Shown here piece by piece: positions 9,023 through 22,912 of a stretch of 64,000 bases of DNA; position 1 is the stretch's first letter; the number at the start of each line of letters is the position of its first letter. Source of the DNA: Plesiocystis pacifica SIR-1 (GTDB lineage: Bacteria; Myxococcota_A; Polyangia; Nannocystales; Nannocystaceae). The translations under genes were made by a program, and so were the position numbers. Location of the stretch: contig NZ_ABCS01000002.1 in the NCBI RefSeq assembly GCF_000170895.1, forward strand, positions 124,001 through 188,000, in the 5' to 3' direction. Below the pieces are notes generated by a model that saw only the letters and a program-made list of their open reading frames with translations, ran no database searches and was not told the DNA's origin.

Positions 9023-9478
9023 ATGGACGATGAGCCCCTGCTCTTTTATCGCGTCGGCGATGAATTCGGCGAGTTCTCCAACTTCGCGGCCTACCCGATC
9101 CGCGTCGACGGCAAGCGCTGGCCGACCTCGGAGCACTACTTCCAGGCCCAAAAATTCGCCCGGGCCAAGGACGCCTCCAAGCACGTGGAGGCGATCCGCA
9201 CCGTCCGCTCCCCGATGGTCGCGGCGCGCATGGGTCGGGACCGCAAGCGACCGCTGCGGCGCGACTGGGAGTCCGTCAAGGACCAGGTGATGATGAAGGC
9301 CTTGCGCGCGAAGTTCGAGCAGCACGCGGACCTGCGCGCGCTGTTGCTGAGCACCGGAGAGCGCGAGCTCGTCGAGCACACCGTCAACGACCGCTACTGG
9401 GCCGACGGGGGCGACGGCTCGGGCAAGAACAAGCTCGGGCGCCTGCTCATGCGGCTGCGCGACGAGCTCCGGGCTTAG
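9023..9478 (+). CDS. NADAR-family protein (YbiA-like N-glycosidase fold)
   Basis: 151 residues. It carries the family signature FGEFSNFAAYPI, then WPTSEHYFQAQKF, and the C-terminal DRYWADGGDGSGKNKLGRLL. YbiA/NADAR proteins cleave N-glycosidic bonds in riboflavin-pathway intermediates or ADP-ribose derivatives; some act in NAD/ADP-ribose metabolism and phage conflict. The length matches the family. ATG start. It stands alone, and its stop overlaps the stop of the convergent lipoprotein gene by 3 bp. Confidence 0.93.
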   Translation: MDDEPLLFYRVGDEFGEFSNFAAYPIRVDGKRWPTSEHYFQAQKFARAKDASKHVEAIRTVRSPMVAARMGRDRKRPLRRDWESVKDQVMMKALRAKFEQHADLRALLLSTGERELVEHTVNDRYWADGGDGSGKNKLGRLLMRLRDELRA

Positions 9479-10053
9479 CAGCCATTTGGCAGGGCGGGAG
9501 CGAGCTCGCAGGCGTCCTCGTCGATCCAGTCGCGAATGCACGAGAGCTTGTCGCAGGTGTCGGTGAGCGCGTCGCAGTCTTCGAAGTAGGTCGCCGGGCG
9601 CAGCGGCCCCACGCGGTAGCGGGTGCGGGTGACGTTGAAGTTCACGTCCTCGTGCTCGACGACGGTCCCGTCCTCGAAGATCACCAGCTTCATGCGCTCG
9701 TAGTCGGTGTAGTTCGCGTGCGACATGCGCAGCTGCGCCGGCTCCTGGGCGATGAGGGCGTCGACCATGCACTGGAGGATCTCGGCGTTTTCCTCGGTGA
9801 GGCCGAAGCCGCCGCCGCCCTCGCAGCCGAGCAGGTCGAGGGCTTCGCAGGGCTCGGGGGCCGAGCAAGCCAGCTCGGGGAGGTCGTCGTCGCACTGGGC
9901 GACGCACAGGGGCTCGCCGAGGCAAGAGGCGTTCCCGCTCTCGTCGCTGTTCGTCTCGCTGTTCGTCTCGCCCCCGCCCTCGTCACCAGCCCCGGGGCAA
10001 GCGCTCAGCAGCGCGAGGGCGAGGCCGAGTCCAAGGAGGCGGGGGAGCGTCAT
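9475..10053 (-). CDS. Lipoprotein, 192 aa, Cys-rich
   Basis: The signal peptide MTLPRLLGLGLALALLSAC has a canonical lipobox (LSAC) with the lipidated Cys at residue 19, followed by a Gly/Glu/Asn/Ser linker typical of Nannocystineae surface lipoproteins. The mature part has about a dozen cysteines, suggesting a disulphide-stabilised extracytoplasmic domain. No catalytic motif or family recognised. Its end overlaps the NADAR stop codon tail-to-tail. Confidence 0.78.
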   Translation of the reverse strand: MTLPRLLGLGLALALLSACPGAGDEGGGETNSETNSDESGNASCLGEPLCVAQCDDDLPELACSAPEPCEALDLLGCEGGGGFGLTEENAEILQCMVDALIAQEPAQLRMSHANYTDYERMKLVIFEDGTVVEHEDVNFNVTRTRYRVGPLRPATYFEDCDALTDTCDKLSCIRDWIDEDACELAPALPNGC

Positions 10054-10077
10054 GTCTCCGAGTGTAACGCCTGCTGG

Positions 10078-11736
10078 CTAGCCACGATCGCGGACCAGGG
10101 CGTCGGCGACGGCCATGCCGTCGAGGGCCGCGCTGACGATCCCGCCCGCGTAGCCTGCCCCCTCCCCGCACGGGAACACCCCCGCCAGGCTCGGGGACAT
10201 GAGCGTCTGCGCGTCTCGGAGCACCCGCACCGGGCAGCTGGTCCGGCTCTCGACCCCGACGGCGATGGCGTCTGCGCTGGCAAAGCCAGGCATCTTGGCG
10301 TCGAGACGGACGAGGGCTTCCCTCAAGGGCTGCGCGAGCTCGCCGAGGACCGCGTCGAGGCGGCAGGGCACGACGCCGCGGTGGTAGCTCGTCGGCGGCA
10401 GGCTCTCGCTGACGCGGTCGGCAACGAGGTCCGCGAGGGTCTGGGCCGGGGCGACGTAGGCTCCACCGCCGACCTCGAAGGCCCGGGACTCGACGCGATC
10501 TTGGTAGGCCAGGCCCGCGAAGGGGTCGCTCGGGTCGAGGCCGACCGCGGCGAGCTGCTCGGCGCCCACGGGCGCGACGAAGCCGCTGTTGGCGTAGCGC
10601 CCCCGGCGTTGCGAGGGGCTCATGCCATTGACCACCTGGCGCCCGGGCTGGGCCGCGGCGCACACGATGTAGCCCCCGGGGCACATGCAAAAGGACCACG
10701 CGCTGCCGCTGGCGACCTGCTCGACCAGGCGATAGCTCGCCGCGCCCAGGGCCGGGTGACCCGCGAGGGGGCCGTACTGCACGCCGTCGATGAAGCCCTG
10801 GCGATGCTCGATGCGCACGCCGATCGCAAAGGACTTGGCCTCGACCGCGACGCCGTCGCGGGCCAACCAGCGGAGCACGTCCTGGGCCGAGTGGCCGGGG
10901 GCGACGACGACCCGGGGCACGCGGACGACCCGCCCGTCCGCCAGGCGCACGCCTCGGAGCGCGCCGCCCTCGACGAGCAGGCCGTCGACCCGCGCGTCGA
11001 ACTCGATCTCGACCCCGGCGTCGCGCAGGTGCTCGCGCATCGCCGTGATCACCCGCGGCAGCTTGTTGGTGCCGATGTGCGGGCGCGCGTCGACGAGGAT
11101 CGCCGGCGGGGCCCCGTAGCCGACGAGGGCCTCGAGCACCTCGCGCACCGAGCCGCGCTTGTCCGAGCGCGTATACAGCTTGCCGTCGCTGAAGGTCCCG
11201 GCCCCGCCCTCGCCAAAGCAGTAGTTGGACTCGGGGTTGAGCTCGCCGCGCTGGCTGAGCGCCGCCAGATCCCGCCGGCGCTCGCGGATCGCCTTGCCGC
11301 GCTCGAGCACGACCGCGCGGACCCCCCGGCGGGCGAGCTGCCACGCGCAGAACATGCCCGCCGGGCCGGCCCCGACGATCGCCACCTCCGGCGGGCCCGG
11401 CATGGCGGGGAAGGCCGCGGGGGTGAGCCGCGCGTCCGCGGCGGGGGCCTGGCTGCCCTGCCAGACCTCGACCTCGGCGCGCACCTTGACCCGGCCCTTG
11501 CGCGCGTCGATCGAGCGCCGACGCAGGCGCCAGCCAAAGGCCGAGGTCAGGCTCCAGCCCGTCGCCTCGGCGATCGCCTCTTCCATGCGCGCGACCTCGA
11601 CGAGGGCGTCGGGGTGCAGCTCGAGGCTCAGGGTCTGGGTCTGCCCCGGCGCGAGGGACAGCGCGGCCTTGGCCCTGGACTTGCGTCCGCCCTTGCGCCC
11701 GCCTCCCCGGGTCTTTCCGCCGCCTCGCCTGGCCAT
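10078..11736 (-). CDS. FAD-dependent dehydrogenase (COG2509-like)
   Basis: 552 residues from the ATG at 11736, chosen because the longer frame would run into the divergent truA start. A basic Gly/Arg N-terminus is followed by a small alpha/beta domain. A dinucleotide-binding Rossmann motif VAIVGAGPAGMFCA comes next, then ESNYCFGEGGAGTFSDGKL, the signature of the uncharacterised FAD-dependent dehydrogenase family. The C-terminal flavin motif FPCGEGAGYAGGIVSAA completes the cofactor site. Family members are soluble predicted oxidoreductases without a settled substrate. The gene is divergent from truA with 16 bp between starts. Confidence 0.92.
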   Translation of the reverse strand: MARRGGGKTRGGGRKGGRKSRAKAALSLAPGQTQTLSLELHPDALVEVARMEEAIAEATGWSLTSAFGWRLRRRSIDARKGRVKVRAEVEVWQGSQAPAADARLTPAAFPAMPGPPEVAIVGAGPAGMFCAWQLARRGVRAVVLERGKAIRERRRDLAALSQRGELNPESNYCFGEGGAGTFSDGKLYTRSDKRGSVREVLEALVGYGAPPAILVDARPHIGTNKLPRVITAMREHLRDAGVEIEFDARVDGLLVEGGALRGVRLADGRVVRVPRVVVAPGHSAQDVLRWLARDGVAVEAKSFAIGVRIEHRQGFIDGVQYGPLAGHPALGAASYRLVEQVASGSAWSFCMCPGGYIVCAAAQPGRQVVNGMSPSQRRGRYANSGFVAPVGAEQLAAVGLDPSDPFAGLAYQDRVESRAFEVGGGAYVAPAQTLADLVADRVSESLPPTSYHRGVVPCRLDAVLGELAQPLREALVRLDAKMPGFASADAIAVGVESRTSCPVRVLRDAQTLMSPSLAGVFPCGEGAGYAGGIVSAALDGMAVADALVRDRG

Positions 11737-11752
11737 GGGGCTGGAGCATAAG

Positions 11753-12619
11753 ATGTCCGCGATGGCCATGCTCTTGCGGGTCGCCTACGACGGCACGGAC
11801 TTCCACGGCTTCGCGCGCCAGGACAACGGCGGACAGCCCCTGCGCACGATCCAGGGCTGCCTCGAGCAGGCCCTGAGCACGCTCTACAAGCAGCCCATCC
11901 GCACGCGCGGGGCCAGCCGGACCGACGCCGGGGTCCACGCGCGCGGTCAGCTCGTCGCCTTCGATCCGCCCTTCGCGATCCCCGCGCGCGGGCTGCTCCT
12001 CGGCCTCGCCGCGAACTTGCCCGCCGACATCATCGCGAGCGCGGCGTGGCTGGCCGAGGACGTCGAGGGCGAGCCCCTCAACCCCCGCTTTCACACCCGC
12101 GGCAAGCTCTACCGCTACAGGCTGCGGCCGGTCTCGCTCCGCGACCCGCTGTCCGCCCGCTACGAGTGGCACCTGCCCCGACCCATCGACGTCGCCGCCA
12201 TGCAGGCCGCCGCGCCCCGCTTCGCCGGCACCCACGACTTCGCCGGCTTTCGAGCGAGCGACTGCCAGGCCAAGTCGACCACCCGCCGGGTCCGCAGCGT
12301 GATCGTGAACGTCGAGACCCTCGCCGAGCTCGACCCCCTCGCCGGCCAGCGCGGGCGCATCGAGGGCCCCGCGGCGCCCGCCCGGGTCACCATCGACGTG
12401 CGCGGCGACGCCTTCCTCAAGAACATGGTCCGGATCATGGTCGGGACCCTCGTGGGCGTCGGCCGCGGTCAGTTCGGTGCCGAGCGCATCGACGAGGTCC
12501 TCGCCTCGGGCGACCGGACACGCGCGGGGGTCACCGCCCCCGCCTGCGGACTCACCTTGGTCGAGGTGCTGTGGCCAGAGCCGTGGCCGCCGAGCGGGGG
12601 GCGCGACGGGGATGTCTGA
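11753..12619 (+). CDS. truA: tRNA pseudouridine(38-40) synthase TruA
   Basis: 288 residues. TruA isomerises uridines 38-40 in the tRNA anticodon arm. The catalytic Asp lies in RGASRTDAGVHARGQ, and the family motifs GKLYRYRL and NMVRIMVGTLVGVGRG are present. The ATG at 11753 is preferred because GGAG lies 6 nt upstream; in-frame ATGs at 11762 and 11768 are alternatives. The protein is slightly longer than E. coli TruA because of an insertion near residues 185-200. Confidence 0.95.
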   Translation: MSAMAMLLRVAYDGTDFHGFARQDNGGQPLRTIQGCLEQALSTLYKQPIRTRGASRTDAGVHARGQLVAFDPPFAIPARGLLLGLAANLPADIIASAAWLAEDVEGEPLNPRFHTRGKLYRYRLRPVSLRDPLSARYEWHLPRPIDVAAMQAAAPRFAGTHDFAGFRASDCQAKSTTRRVRSVIVNVETLAELDPLAGQRGRIEGPAAPARVTIDVRGDAFLKNMVRIMVGTLVGVGRGQFGAERIDEVLASGDRTRAGVTAPACGLTLVEVLWPEPWPPSGGRDGDV

Positions 12620-12723
12620 CACAGGCCGCGAGCGTGGGCACGGGCGACCACAACCGATCACAACCGAGATTTTCCGCGAACCTGTAGCCCCCCTCGAGCT
12701 CAGGCCGTACACCGAGGGCACCC

Positions 12724-15636
<2,913 letters not shown>

Positions 15637-15716
15637 GCGCGACCTGGTGTCCCGAAGCACTGGCGCCCGGCCCATCCTTCGCGCGACAATCGCGCGAATC
15701 GATCGGAGCCCCCACC

Positions 15717-16460
15717 ATGATCAGCCTCGGACTCGCCTGCCTCCTCGCCCTCGCCCCACCGACCACGGAAGGCTCCGCCTCCGTGTCCACCTCGAACGCG
15801 AGCTCCGCCTCGGGCTCGATCGACAAGGGCGACGTCCGCCTTGGCCTCAACGGCGGCCTGTTCTCGTACACGATCCTCACCAGCAGCGACGAGGTCGCGG
15901 GCGTGGAGACCCGCAGCAGCGTGCACCAGTGGGGCCTCGGCTTCACCGGCCTGGGGGCACCGACCGCTGGCGGCACGGCGATGTTCGGGTGGACCGCCGG
16001 CTACGCGATCACCCCGAACATCGAGGTCGGCGGCAACCTCAGCCTCGCCTTCGGCGGCGGCCGGTTCACCAGCGAGGTCGGCGACATGAGCACCGAGGCC
16101 CAGTTCGACCGCACCTTCGCGACCTGGATCCAGCCCTACTTCCACTACAACATGCAGGTCGCCAAGCCCCTCGTGCTGGTGTTCGAGGCCAGCGTCGGCT
16201 TCCTCTACGGCCACGCCAACTCGCCCCCCGACGCCATGGTCGAGGCCCGTCAGCGCACCCTCGCGCCGACCTTTGGGCCCGGCGTGGGGCTCAACTTCTT
16301 CCTGACCAAGAACGCCAGCATCGACCTGATGTTCAACTACAATTTCGGCCTGTTGTCGGAGCAGTCCGTCGTCGACACGACGACCGCCGACGCCGACATC
16401 AACGCGCACCTGATCATGTTCCGCCTCGGGACCTCGATCTGGATGGGCGGCAACAAGTAG
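15717..16460 (+). CDS. Outer-membrane beta-barrel-like protein
   Basis: 247 residues from the ATG at 15717 with GGAG 8 nt upstream. A signal peptide (MISLGLACLLALAPP) is followed by a short Ser-rich linker and alternating hydrophobic/polar strands rich in Gly and aromatic residues (VRLGLNGGLFSYTIL, GGNLSLAFGGGRF, PYFHYNMQV, IDLMFNYNFGLL). It ends in a terminal strand, consistent with an OmpW/OmpA-like 8-strand barrel. The gene follows the kinase by 80 bp on the same strand. Specific function unknown. Confidence 0.75.
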   Translation: MISLGLACLLALAPPTTEGSASVSTSNASSASGSIDKGDVRLGLNGGLFSYTILTSSDEVAGVETRSSVHQWGLGFTGLGAPTAGGTAMFGWTAGYAITPNIEVGGNLSLAFGGGRFTSEVGDMSTEAQFDRTFATWIQPYFHYNMQVAKPLVLVFEASVGFLYGHANSPPDAMVEARQRTLAPTFGPGVGLNFFLTKNASIDLMFNYNFGLLSEQSVVDTTTADADINAHLIMFRLGTSIWMGGNK

Positions 16461-16469
16461 TCGCGGGAC

Positions 16470-17087
16470 CTACTCGGGCACGGCGGCCATGAGCTGCCGC
16501 GCCCGACCGATGCGCCGCTCCATCAGCGGCAGGCTCTCGGGCAAGAAGGCGTCGCGCAGGGCGTCGAAGTGCACGCTGAAGTAGAGGGTCAGGTTGCGCA
16601 AGATCCACAGGTCCGCGAGCAAGCCTGGATCCGCCAGCTTCGGGCCCCCGCCCTCGCGGATGGCCGCGCGCAGCTCCGCCATGTAGCGCTCGGCGGCGCG
16701 GTGGTGGGCCGCGAGCTCTCGGGCGGGCCAGTCGACGTGCAGGTGCAGCAGCAGCCCGGCGCGGACCAGGCCGCGGTAGCAGCCCATCTGCTCGCGCAGC
16801 AGGTAGTAAGACAGCTCGATCGCGTCGTCCCCGACCACGTCGTCGGCGAGGCCCCACGAACCCTGGCCGGCGTCGTCGCAGCCGCGGAAGATCGTGAAGT
16901 GGACCGCGGGCGCGCAGCTCCGGGCGACGTCGAGGATCTCCTGGTCGATGGGGCCCGGCCGCGGGTCGAAGGGGCTCGAGCGCAGCTGCTCGAGGCGCGA
17001 GCGATGTACGCGGGTGTGCTCCGTCGGGGTGATGACCAGCGCTCGCCGACCGCCGCAGTCCATCACGGAAAATTCCAGCGTCATCAC
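16470..17087 (-). CDS. Hypothetical protein, 205 aa
   Basis: Soluble, no signal or membrane segment, no family recognised. It starts with a beta-rich part (LEFSVMDCGGRRALVITPTEHTRVH) that reads like an N-acylhomoserine/peptidase-type substrate pocket only superficially. The C-terminal half is helical with conserved-looking LLLHLHVDWPARELAAHHRAAE. Convergent with the outer-membrane protein gene (9 bp between stops). Confidence 0.6.
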   Translation of the reverse strand: MMTLEFSVMDCGGRRALVITPTEHTRVHRSRLEQLRSSPFDPRPGPIDQEILDVARSCAPAVHFTIFRGCDDAGQGSWGLADDVVGDDAIELSYYLLREQMGCYRGLVRAGLLLHLHVDWPARELAAHHRAAERYMAELRAAIREGGGPKLADPGLLADLWILRNLTLYFSVHFDALRDAFLPESLPLMERRIGRARQLMAAVPE

Positions 17088-17420
17088 AATTTAGGTCGCG
17101 CCAGGGAATCTGGACGGTTCACAATTCTGGAGCCCTGAAAATCGTGTAGTGGATCTAGCTTTGCGCAGACTGCGAGGGGCCGATTCTGCCCCCTTTTGCC
17201 CCGCACCACGCGCAGCTTCAGCGCCGAGTCCCAGTGACTGGCCAGTAACGGCTTTGGCAACACCCAGGCTCAAGTGCGCCCATTTCGGCGGAGCGCGCGG
17301 CGTGGTCCGACCTCGTCACCTGGGGAGGCGCGGCTTTCGCGGGGCTCCATCGACGGGCCATCGGCGGCCCATCTGCGGAAAGTTTCGGCCTGGGCTCAAA
17401 CGTACGCAGACTCGCTCCGA
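17088..17420. other. Intergenic region upstream of murJ
   Basis: About 330 bp between the divergent gene ending its 5' side at 17087 and the chosen murJ start. It contains an imperfect GC inverted repeat (AGGGGC/GCCCCCT near 17176-17196). An Arg-rich open extension in the murJ frame back to a GTG at 17274 does not look like part of MurJ. No RNA gene or clear promoter is visible. Confidence 0.4.
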
Positions 17421-19103
<1,683 letters not shown>

Positions 19104-19162
19104 ACGCCCGGCGAACCCGGGTAACGTCTGGCTCGCCCCTGCGAACGCGAGGGCGGACGGCC

Positions 19163-19840
19163 ATGCCCAAGTACAAGCTCATCTCCTTCCCGATCTGTCC
19201 CTTCGTCCAGCGGTCGACGATCACCCTGGAGCACAAGGGCGTGCCCTACGACATCGAGTTCATCGATCTCAGCGACAAGCCCGACTGGTTCCTCGAGCTC
19301 TCGCCCCTTGGCAAGGTGCCGGTGCTCGTCGTCGAGGAGGAGGAGCGCGAGATCGTCCTGTTCGAGTCGGCGGTCATCAACGAGTACCTCGACGAGATCA
19401 CCGAGGGCTCCCTGCTCCCCGCCGACCCCCTGCTCAAGGCCAGGCACCGGGCGCTGATCGAGTTCGCGTCCGCGGGCATCAATGACGCCTGGATGATGGG
19501 CACGGCCAAGAGCCGCGAGGACGCGCTCGCGCACGCCGCGAAGCTGCGCGACAAGTTCGCCCGGCTCGAGTCCGAGCTGGTCGGGCCGCTGTTCACCGGC
19601 GAGTCCCTCAGCCTCGTCGACACCGCGACCATCCCCATGCTGCTGCGCGCGGCCTGGACCGAGGAGATTGTCCCGGAGCTGGCGCTGTTCGCCGACTTCC
19701 CCAAGGTCACCGCCTGGCGCGACGCCACCATGGCCCTCGAGGCCGTCGAGCGCTCGGCCGTTCCGGACCTGCGCGAGCGCTACCGCCAGTACCTCGCCAA
19801 GCGCGACGGCTCCTGGGTCGGCGGCCAGGTCAGCGCCTAG
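19163..19840 (+). CDS. Glutathione S-transferase family protein
   Basis: 225 residues; ATG with GAGGG 9 nt upstream. The N-terminal thioredoxin-like half has a Cys active site (FPICPFVQR, Cys at residue 12) and the cis-Pro motif GKVPVL followed by LFESAVINEYL, which binds the gamma-glutamyl group. The C-terminal half is all helical. The Cys-type active site puts it nearer omega/lambda/DHAR-type thiol transferases than to Ser/Tyr GSTs. Its stop overlaps the convergent gene by 4 bp. Confidence 0.93.
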   Translation: MPKYKLISFPICPFVQRSTITLEHKGVPYDIEFIDLSDKPDWFLELSPLGKVPVLVVEEEEREIVLFESAVINEYLDEITEGSLLPADPLLKARHRALIEFASAGINDAWMMGTAKSREDALAHAAKLRDKFARLESELVGPLFTGESLSLVDTATIPMLLRAAWTEEIVPELALFADFPKVTAWRDATMALEAVERSAVPDLRERYRQYLAKRDGSWVGGQVSA

Positions 19841-20448
19841 CAGCCCATCGCCGCGAGGGCTTCGGCGTCGACGTAGCGCTCGCGGTAAGGGTGCTCGCCC
19901 TCCCGCGCCAGGCCCCGCTCGATCACCACCAGCTCGCGCTCGAGCTGCTCGAGGGCGGCCTTGACCGCGGTCAGGTCGTCGAGCGCGACGGGATCCAGCG
20001 CGCGAGACTGGGCCGCGGCCCGCCACTTGTCGCGCAGGCTCTCGCGCAGGGCCGAGACCCGGTCCTGGCCGATGTGCTTGCGCTCGAGGATCATCGCGTC
20101 GCCCGTGCCCAGGGCGTCGACGGTGCGCAGCCACGCGTTGACGAAGCTCCAGCTCTCCATCAGCGCCCGGCGGTAGCGTCGATCGCGGATCTGGCCCAGG
20201 GGCGCGTCCGGGTCGACGACCTCGACCACGGTCAGCATCGCCCGGGCGCGCACCAGCTCCGCGCGCAGATGCCGAGTCTCGAGGAAGAGCTCCGACAGCC
20301 CCGCCGACAGGTGCTTGGGCGGATCCACGTCCGTCGGGGGCACCGGCAGGGAGCGGCGGACGCTCATCCAGCGCAGCTGACCCCGGCACCACAGCACCAG
20401 GCGCACGGCCGCGTAGCAGGCCAGGAAGAAACTAAAAAGCCAAGACAC
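19837..20448 (-). CDS. Membrane-anchored hypothetical protein, 203 aa
   Basis: One N-terminal membrane segment (SWLFSFFLACYAAVRLVLWC, residues 2-21) is followed by a ~180-residue helical cytoplasmic or periplasmic part rich in Arg/Glu with heptad-like leucines. No enzyme motif. Ends tail-to-tail with the GST gene (4-bp overlap). Confidence 0.65.
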   Translation of the reverse strand: MSWLFSFFLACYAAVRLVLWCRGQLRWMSVRRSLPVPPTDVDPPKHLSAGLSELFLETRHLRAELVRARAMLTVVEVVDPDAPLGQIRDRRYRRALMESWSFVNAWLRTVDALGTGDAMILERKHIGQDRVSALRESLRDKWRAAAQSRALDPVALDDLTAVKAALEQLERELVVIERGLAREGEHPYRERYVDAEALAAMGC

Positions 20449-20522
20449 GGGTCTTTTTGATTATGTCAGGAAGCCGCAGCGGTGTCAGCCGAACGCTGCC
20501 GGCGTGGTACCTTCGCGCTTCG

Positions 20523-22163
20523 ATGCGCTCCCCCCTCGGCAAGGGTCGTCGTACCCGTGGCCCGGTCTCGGGGCGACGCAGCGCATCGTTGCTGACGGCC
20601 GTCGTTGCCGCGGCCCTGGGCCTGGGTCCAGGGGGGTGCGGTGGGCTGGGCGGCGATAAAAATTCTTCGGAAGATTCCGTACCTGGGGGGAGCCTGGAGC
20701 TCGAGGCCTGCGGCGCGGCGCTCGCTGAGCTGCGTTGCGCCAGCTTGGACGTCCCCCTCGATCCCGGTGACCCCGAGGGTCAGGCGATCGCCCTGAAGAT
20801 CGTCGTCGCGCCTGCGACCGCGCGCGCTCCCGCCCCGGACCCGGTGTTCATCCTCGCCGGCGGCCCCGGCCAGGGCGCGGCGACCATCGCCCCCTACATC
20901 GCGCCCAAGTTCGACGCGATGCGGCGCAACCGGGACCTCGTGTTCGTCGACCTTCGGGGCACGGGCGCCTCGGCCCCCCTCAACTGCGAGCTCGGCGACC
21001 CCACCGACCTGGCCATGCTGCTCGCCGAGGAGCTCGACGAAAAACACATCGACGAGTGCATCGCCAGCTACAAACTCGACCTCGCCCAGTTCTCCACGGC
21101 CCGCCAGGTCGAGGACCTCGAGGCCGTGCGCGCGGCCCTGGGCTACGAGTCCATCAACTTCTGGGGCATCTCCTACGGCACCTGGACCGGCCAGCACTAC
21201 ACCAAGCGCTTCCCCGAGCGGGTCCGCTCCGCGGTCTACGACGGCGTGGTCCCGACCGACGGGGACCTCTACGCGGGCGTCAGCGCCAGCGCCGACCGCA
21301 GCCTGCGGGCCGTGTTCGAGCGCTGCCGCCAGGACCCCAACTGCGACGCCGCCTTCCCCCAGCTCGAGCGCAAGCTCCAGGCCGTCTACGCCGACCTCGA
21401 CAACCCTCGGGTCCTGCGCGAGGTCGAGCACCCGCGCACCGGCGCCGTCGAGCGCGTCGAGATCAGCCGCCGCGCCTTCGAGGGCACCCTGCTGACCGGC
21501 CTCTACAGCGGCCACTCGGCGGCCATGATCCCCCTGATGATCGACCGGGCCCACGCCGGCGACTTTGGCCCCTTCGCGGCCATGGCCATGAGCGCGGCGA
21601 GCCACGACGACACCATCAGCCTGGGCCTGCACTACACCCAGGCCTGCTCCGAGGGCTACGCCCACCTGAAGCCCGAGGCCATCGAGGCCTCGCGCACGGT
21701 CTCGCCGCTGTTCACCGGCGTCGGCCTCCAGAACCTCGGGGAGGTCTGCGCCCGCTGGCCCGCCATCGAGCTCGCCCCCGACACCTGGGACCCCGTCCCC
21801 GCCGACACCCCGGCGCTGCTGCTCTCGGGCCGCCTCGATCCCATCACCCCGCCCGAGCTCGCCGAGCGCCTCGCCGCGTCCATGCCCCAGGCCCGGAGCG
21901 TGGTGGTCGAGAGCGCCCACCACGGGACCTGGCGCGCGGGCTGTGTGCCCGAGCTGATCGCGGAGTTCTACGACAGCCTCGACGCCGACGGCCTCGACAC
22001 CAGCTGCGTCGACGCCATCGAGCCCACGCCCTTGTTCCTCAGCGCCGCCGGCCACCGCCCCCTGCCCAAGGGCCACGGCGCAAAGCCGGCGCCCGAGCCC
22101 GAAGCTGGCGAGCGCCCCGAGCCTGGCGGAGGCCCCGAGCACGGAGAGGTCGCCGCGCCGTGA
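20523..22163 (+). CDS. Alpha/beta-hydrolase, tripeptidyl-aminopeptidase type, exported
   Basis: 546 residues from the ATG at 20523. An N-terminal export signal ends in a lipoprotein-like GPGGC. The fold has an oxyanion motif FILAGGPGQGA, nucleophile elbow GISYGTW, and a C-terminal TAP-like domain with LLLSGRLDPITP (catalytic Asp) and ESAHHGTW (catalytic His). This matches secreted prolyl/tripeptidyl aminopeptidases of the S33 group. The last four bases overlap the start of the ABC ATPase gene (GTGA), so the three genes 20523-24109 are likely one operon. Confidence 0.9.
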   Translation: MRSPLGKGRRTRGPVSGRRSASLLTAVVAAALGLGPGGCGGLGGDKNSSEDSVPGGSLELEACGAALAELRCASLDVPLDPGDPEGQAIALKIVVAPATARAPAPDPVFILAGGPGQGAATIAPYIAPKFDAMRRNRDLVFVDLRGTGASAPLNCELGDPTDLAMLLAEELDEKHIDECIASYKLDLAQFSTARQVEDLEAVRAALGYESINFWGISYGTWTGQHYTKRFPERVRSAVYDGVVPTDGDLYAGVSASADRSLRAVFERCRQDPNCDAAFPQLERKLQAVYADLDNPRVLREVEHPRTGAVERVEISRRAFEGTLLTGLYSGHSAAMIPLMIDRAHAGDFGPFAAMAMSAASHDDTISLGLHYTQACSEGYAHLKPEAIEASRTVSPLFTGVGLQNLGEVCARWPAIELAPDTWDPVPADTPALLLSGRLDPITPPELAERLAASMPQARSVVVESAHHGTWRAGCVPELIAEFYDSLDADGLDTSCVDAIEPTPLFLSAAGHRPLPKGHGAKPAPEPEAGERPEPGGGPEHGEVAAP

Positions 22164-22897
22164 TCGTCGCCCGCGACCTGCACAAGCGCTTTGGCTCCGT
22201 CGTCGCCGTCGACGGGGTCTCCCTCGACGCCGCCGACGGGCAGATCACCGGGCTGCTCGGGCCCAACGGCGCGGGCAAGACCACCTTCTTGCGCCTGCTC
22301 TACGGCCTGATGCTGCCCGACAGCGGCAGCGTGCGCGTCGACGATCTCGACGTCGTCCGCGACCCGCTCAGCGTCCAGGCGAGCATCGGCGTGCTCCCGG
22401 ACGCCCTCGGCCTCTACCCGCGGCTGACCGCGCGCGAGCACGTCCGCTACTTCGGCCAGCTCCAGGGTCTGCGCGGCGGGGCCCTCGAGGACCGGGTCGA
22501 GGCCCTGCTCGAGCGCCTCGACATGCGCAGCATCGCCGACCGCCGGACCCAGGGCTTCTCCCAGGGCGAGCGCATGAAGGTGTCCCTGGCCCGCGCCCTC
22601 GTCCACGGCCCCAACAACGTCATCCTCGACGAGCCGACCAACGGCCTCGACGTCATGAGCACCCGGGCCATGCGCAAGCTGATCCGCGAGCTGCGCGACG
22701 AGGGCAAGTGCGTGCTCTTCTCCAGCCACGTCATGCAGGAGGTCTCGGCCCTGTGCGACGTCATCGTGCTCGTCGCCCGCGGCCGCGTCGTCGCCCGCGG
22801 GACCCCCGACGAGCTGCGCCAGCAAAGCGGCTGCGCCGACCTCGAAGACGCCTTCGTGGCCCTGACCGCGGCGAAGGCCTCCCCGCCCGCCGCCTGA
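22160..22897 (+). CDS. ABC transporter ATP-binding protein (NatA/CcmA type)
   Basis: 245 residues, GTG start overlapping the hydrolase stop, with GGAG/GAGGT upstream. Walker A GPNGAGKTT, signature FSQGERMKVSLARAL (a GERMK variant of LSGGQ), Walker B VILDEPTNGLD, and the H-loop SSHVMQE are all intact. It supplies energy for the ABC-2 permease encoded 15 bp downstream. The arrangement resembles NatAB-type sodium exporters. Confidence 0.95.
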   Translation: MIVARDLHKRFGSVVAVDGVSLDAADGQITGLLGPNGAGKTTFLRLLYGLMLPDSGSVRVDDLDVVRDPLSVQASIGVLPDALGLYPRLTAREHVRYFGQLQGLRGGALEDRVEALLERLDMRSIADRRTQGFSQGERMKVSLARALVHGPNNVILDEPTNGLDVMSTRAMRKLIRELRDEGKCVLFSSHVMQEVSALCDVIVLVARGRVVARGTPDELRQQSGCADLEDAFVALTAAKASPPAA

Positions 22898-22912
22898 CCT
22901 CTGCACTCGACC

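Noticed and set aside
9983-12721. Long minus-strand frame of 912 residues
   Set aside because: Covers truA and the FAD dehydrogenase in the wrong frame; low-complexity translation.
17274-17420. N-terminal extension of MurJ from the GTG at 17274
   Set aside because: Arg/Pro/Ser-rich, no ribosome-binding site, and not seen in the family, where the first membrane helix is close to the start.
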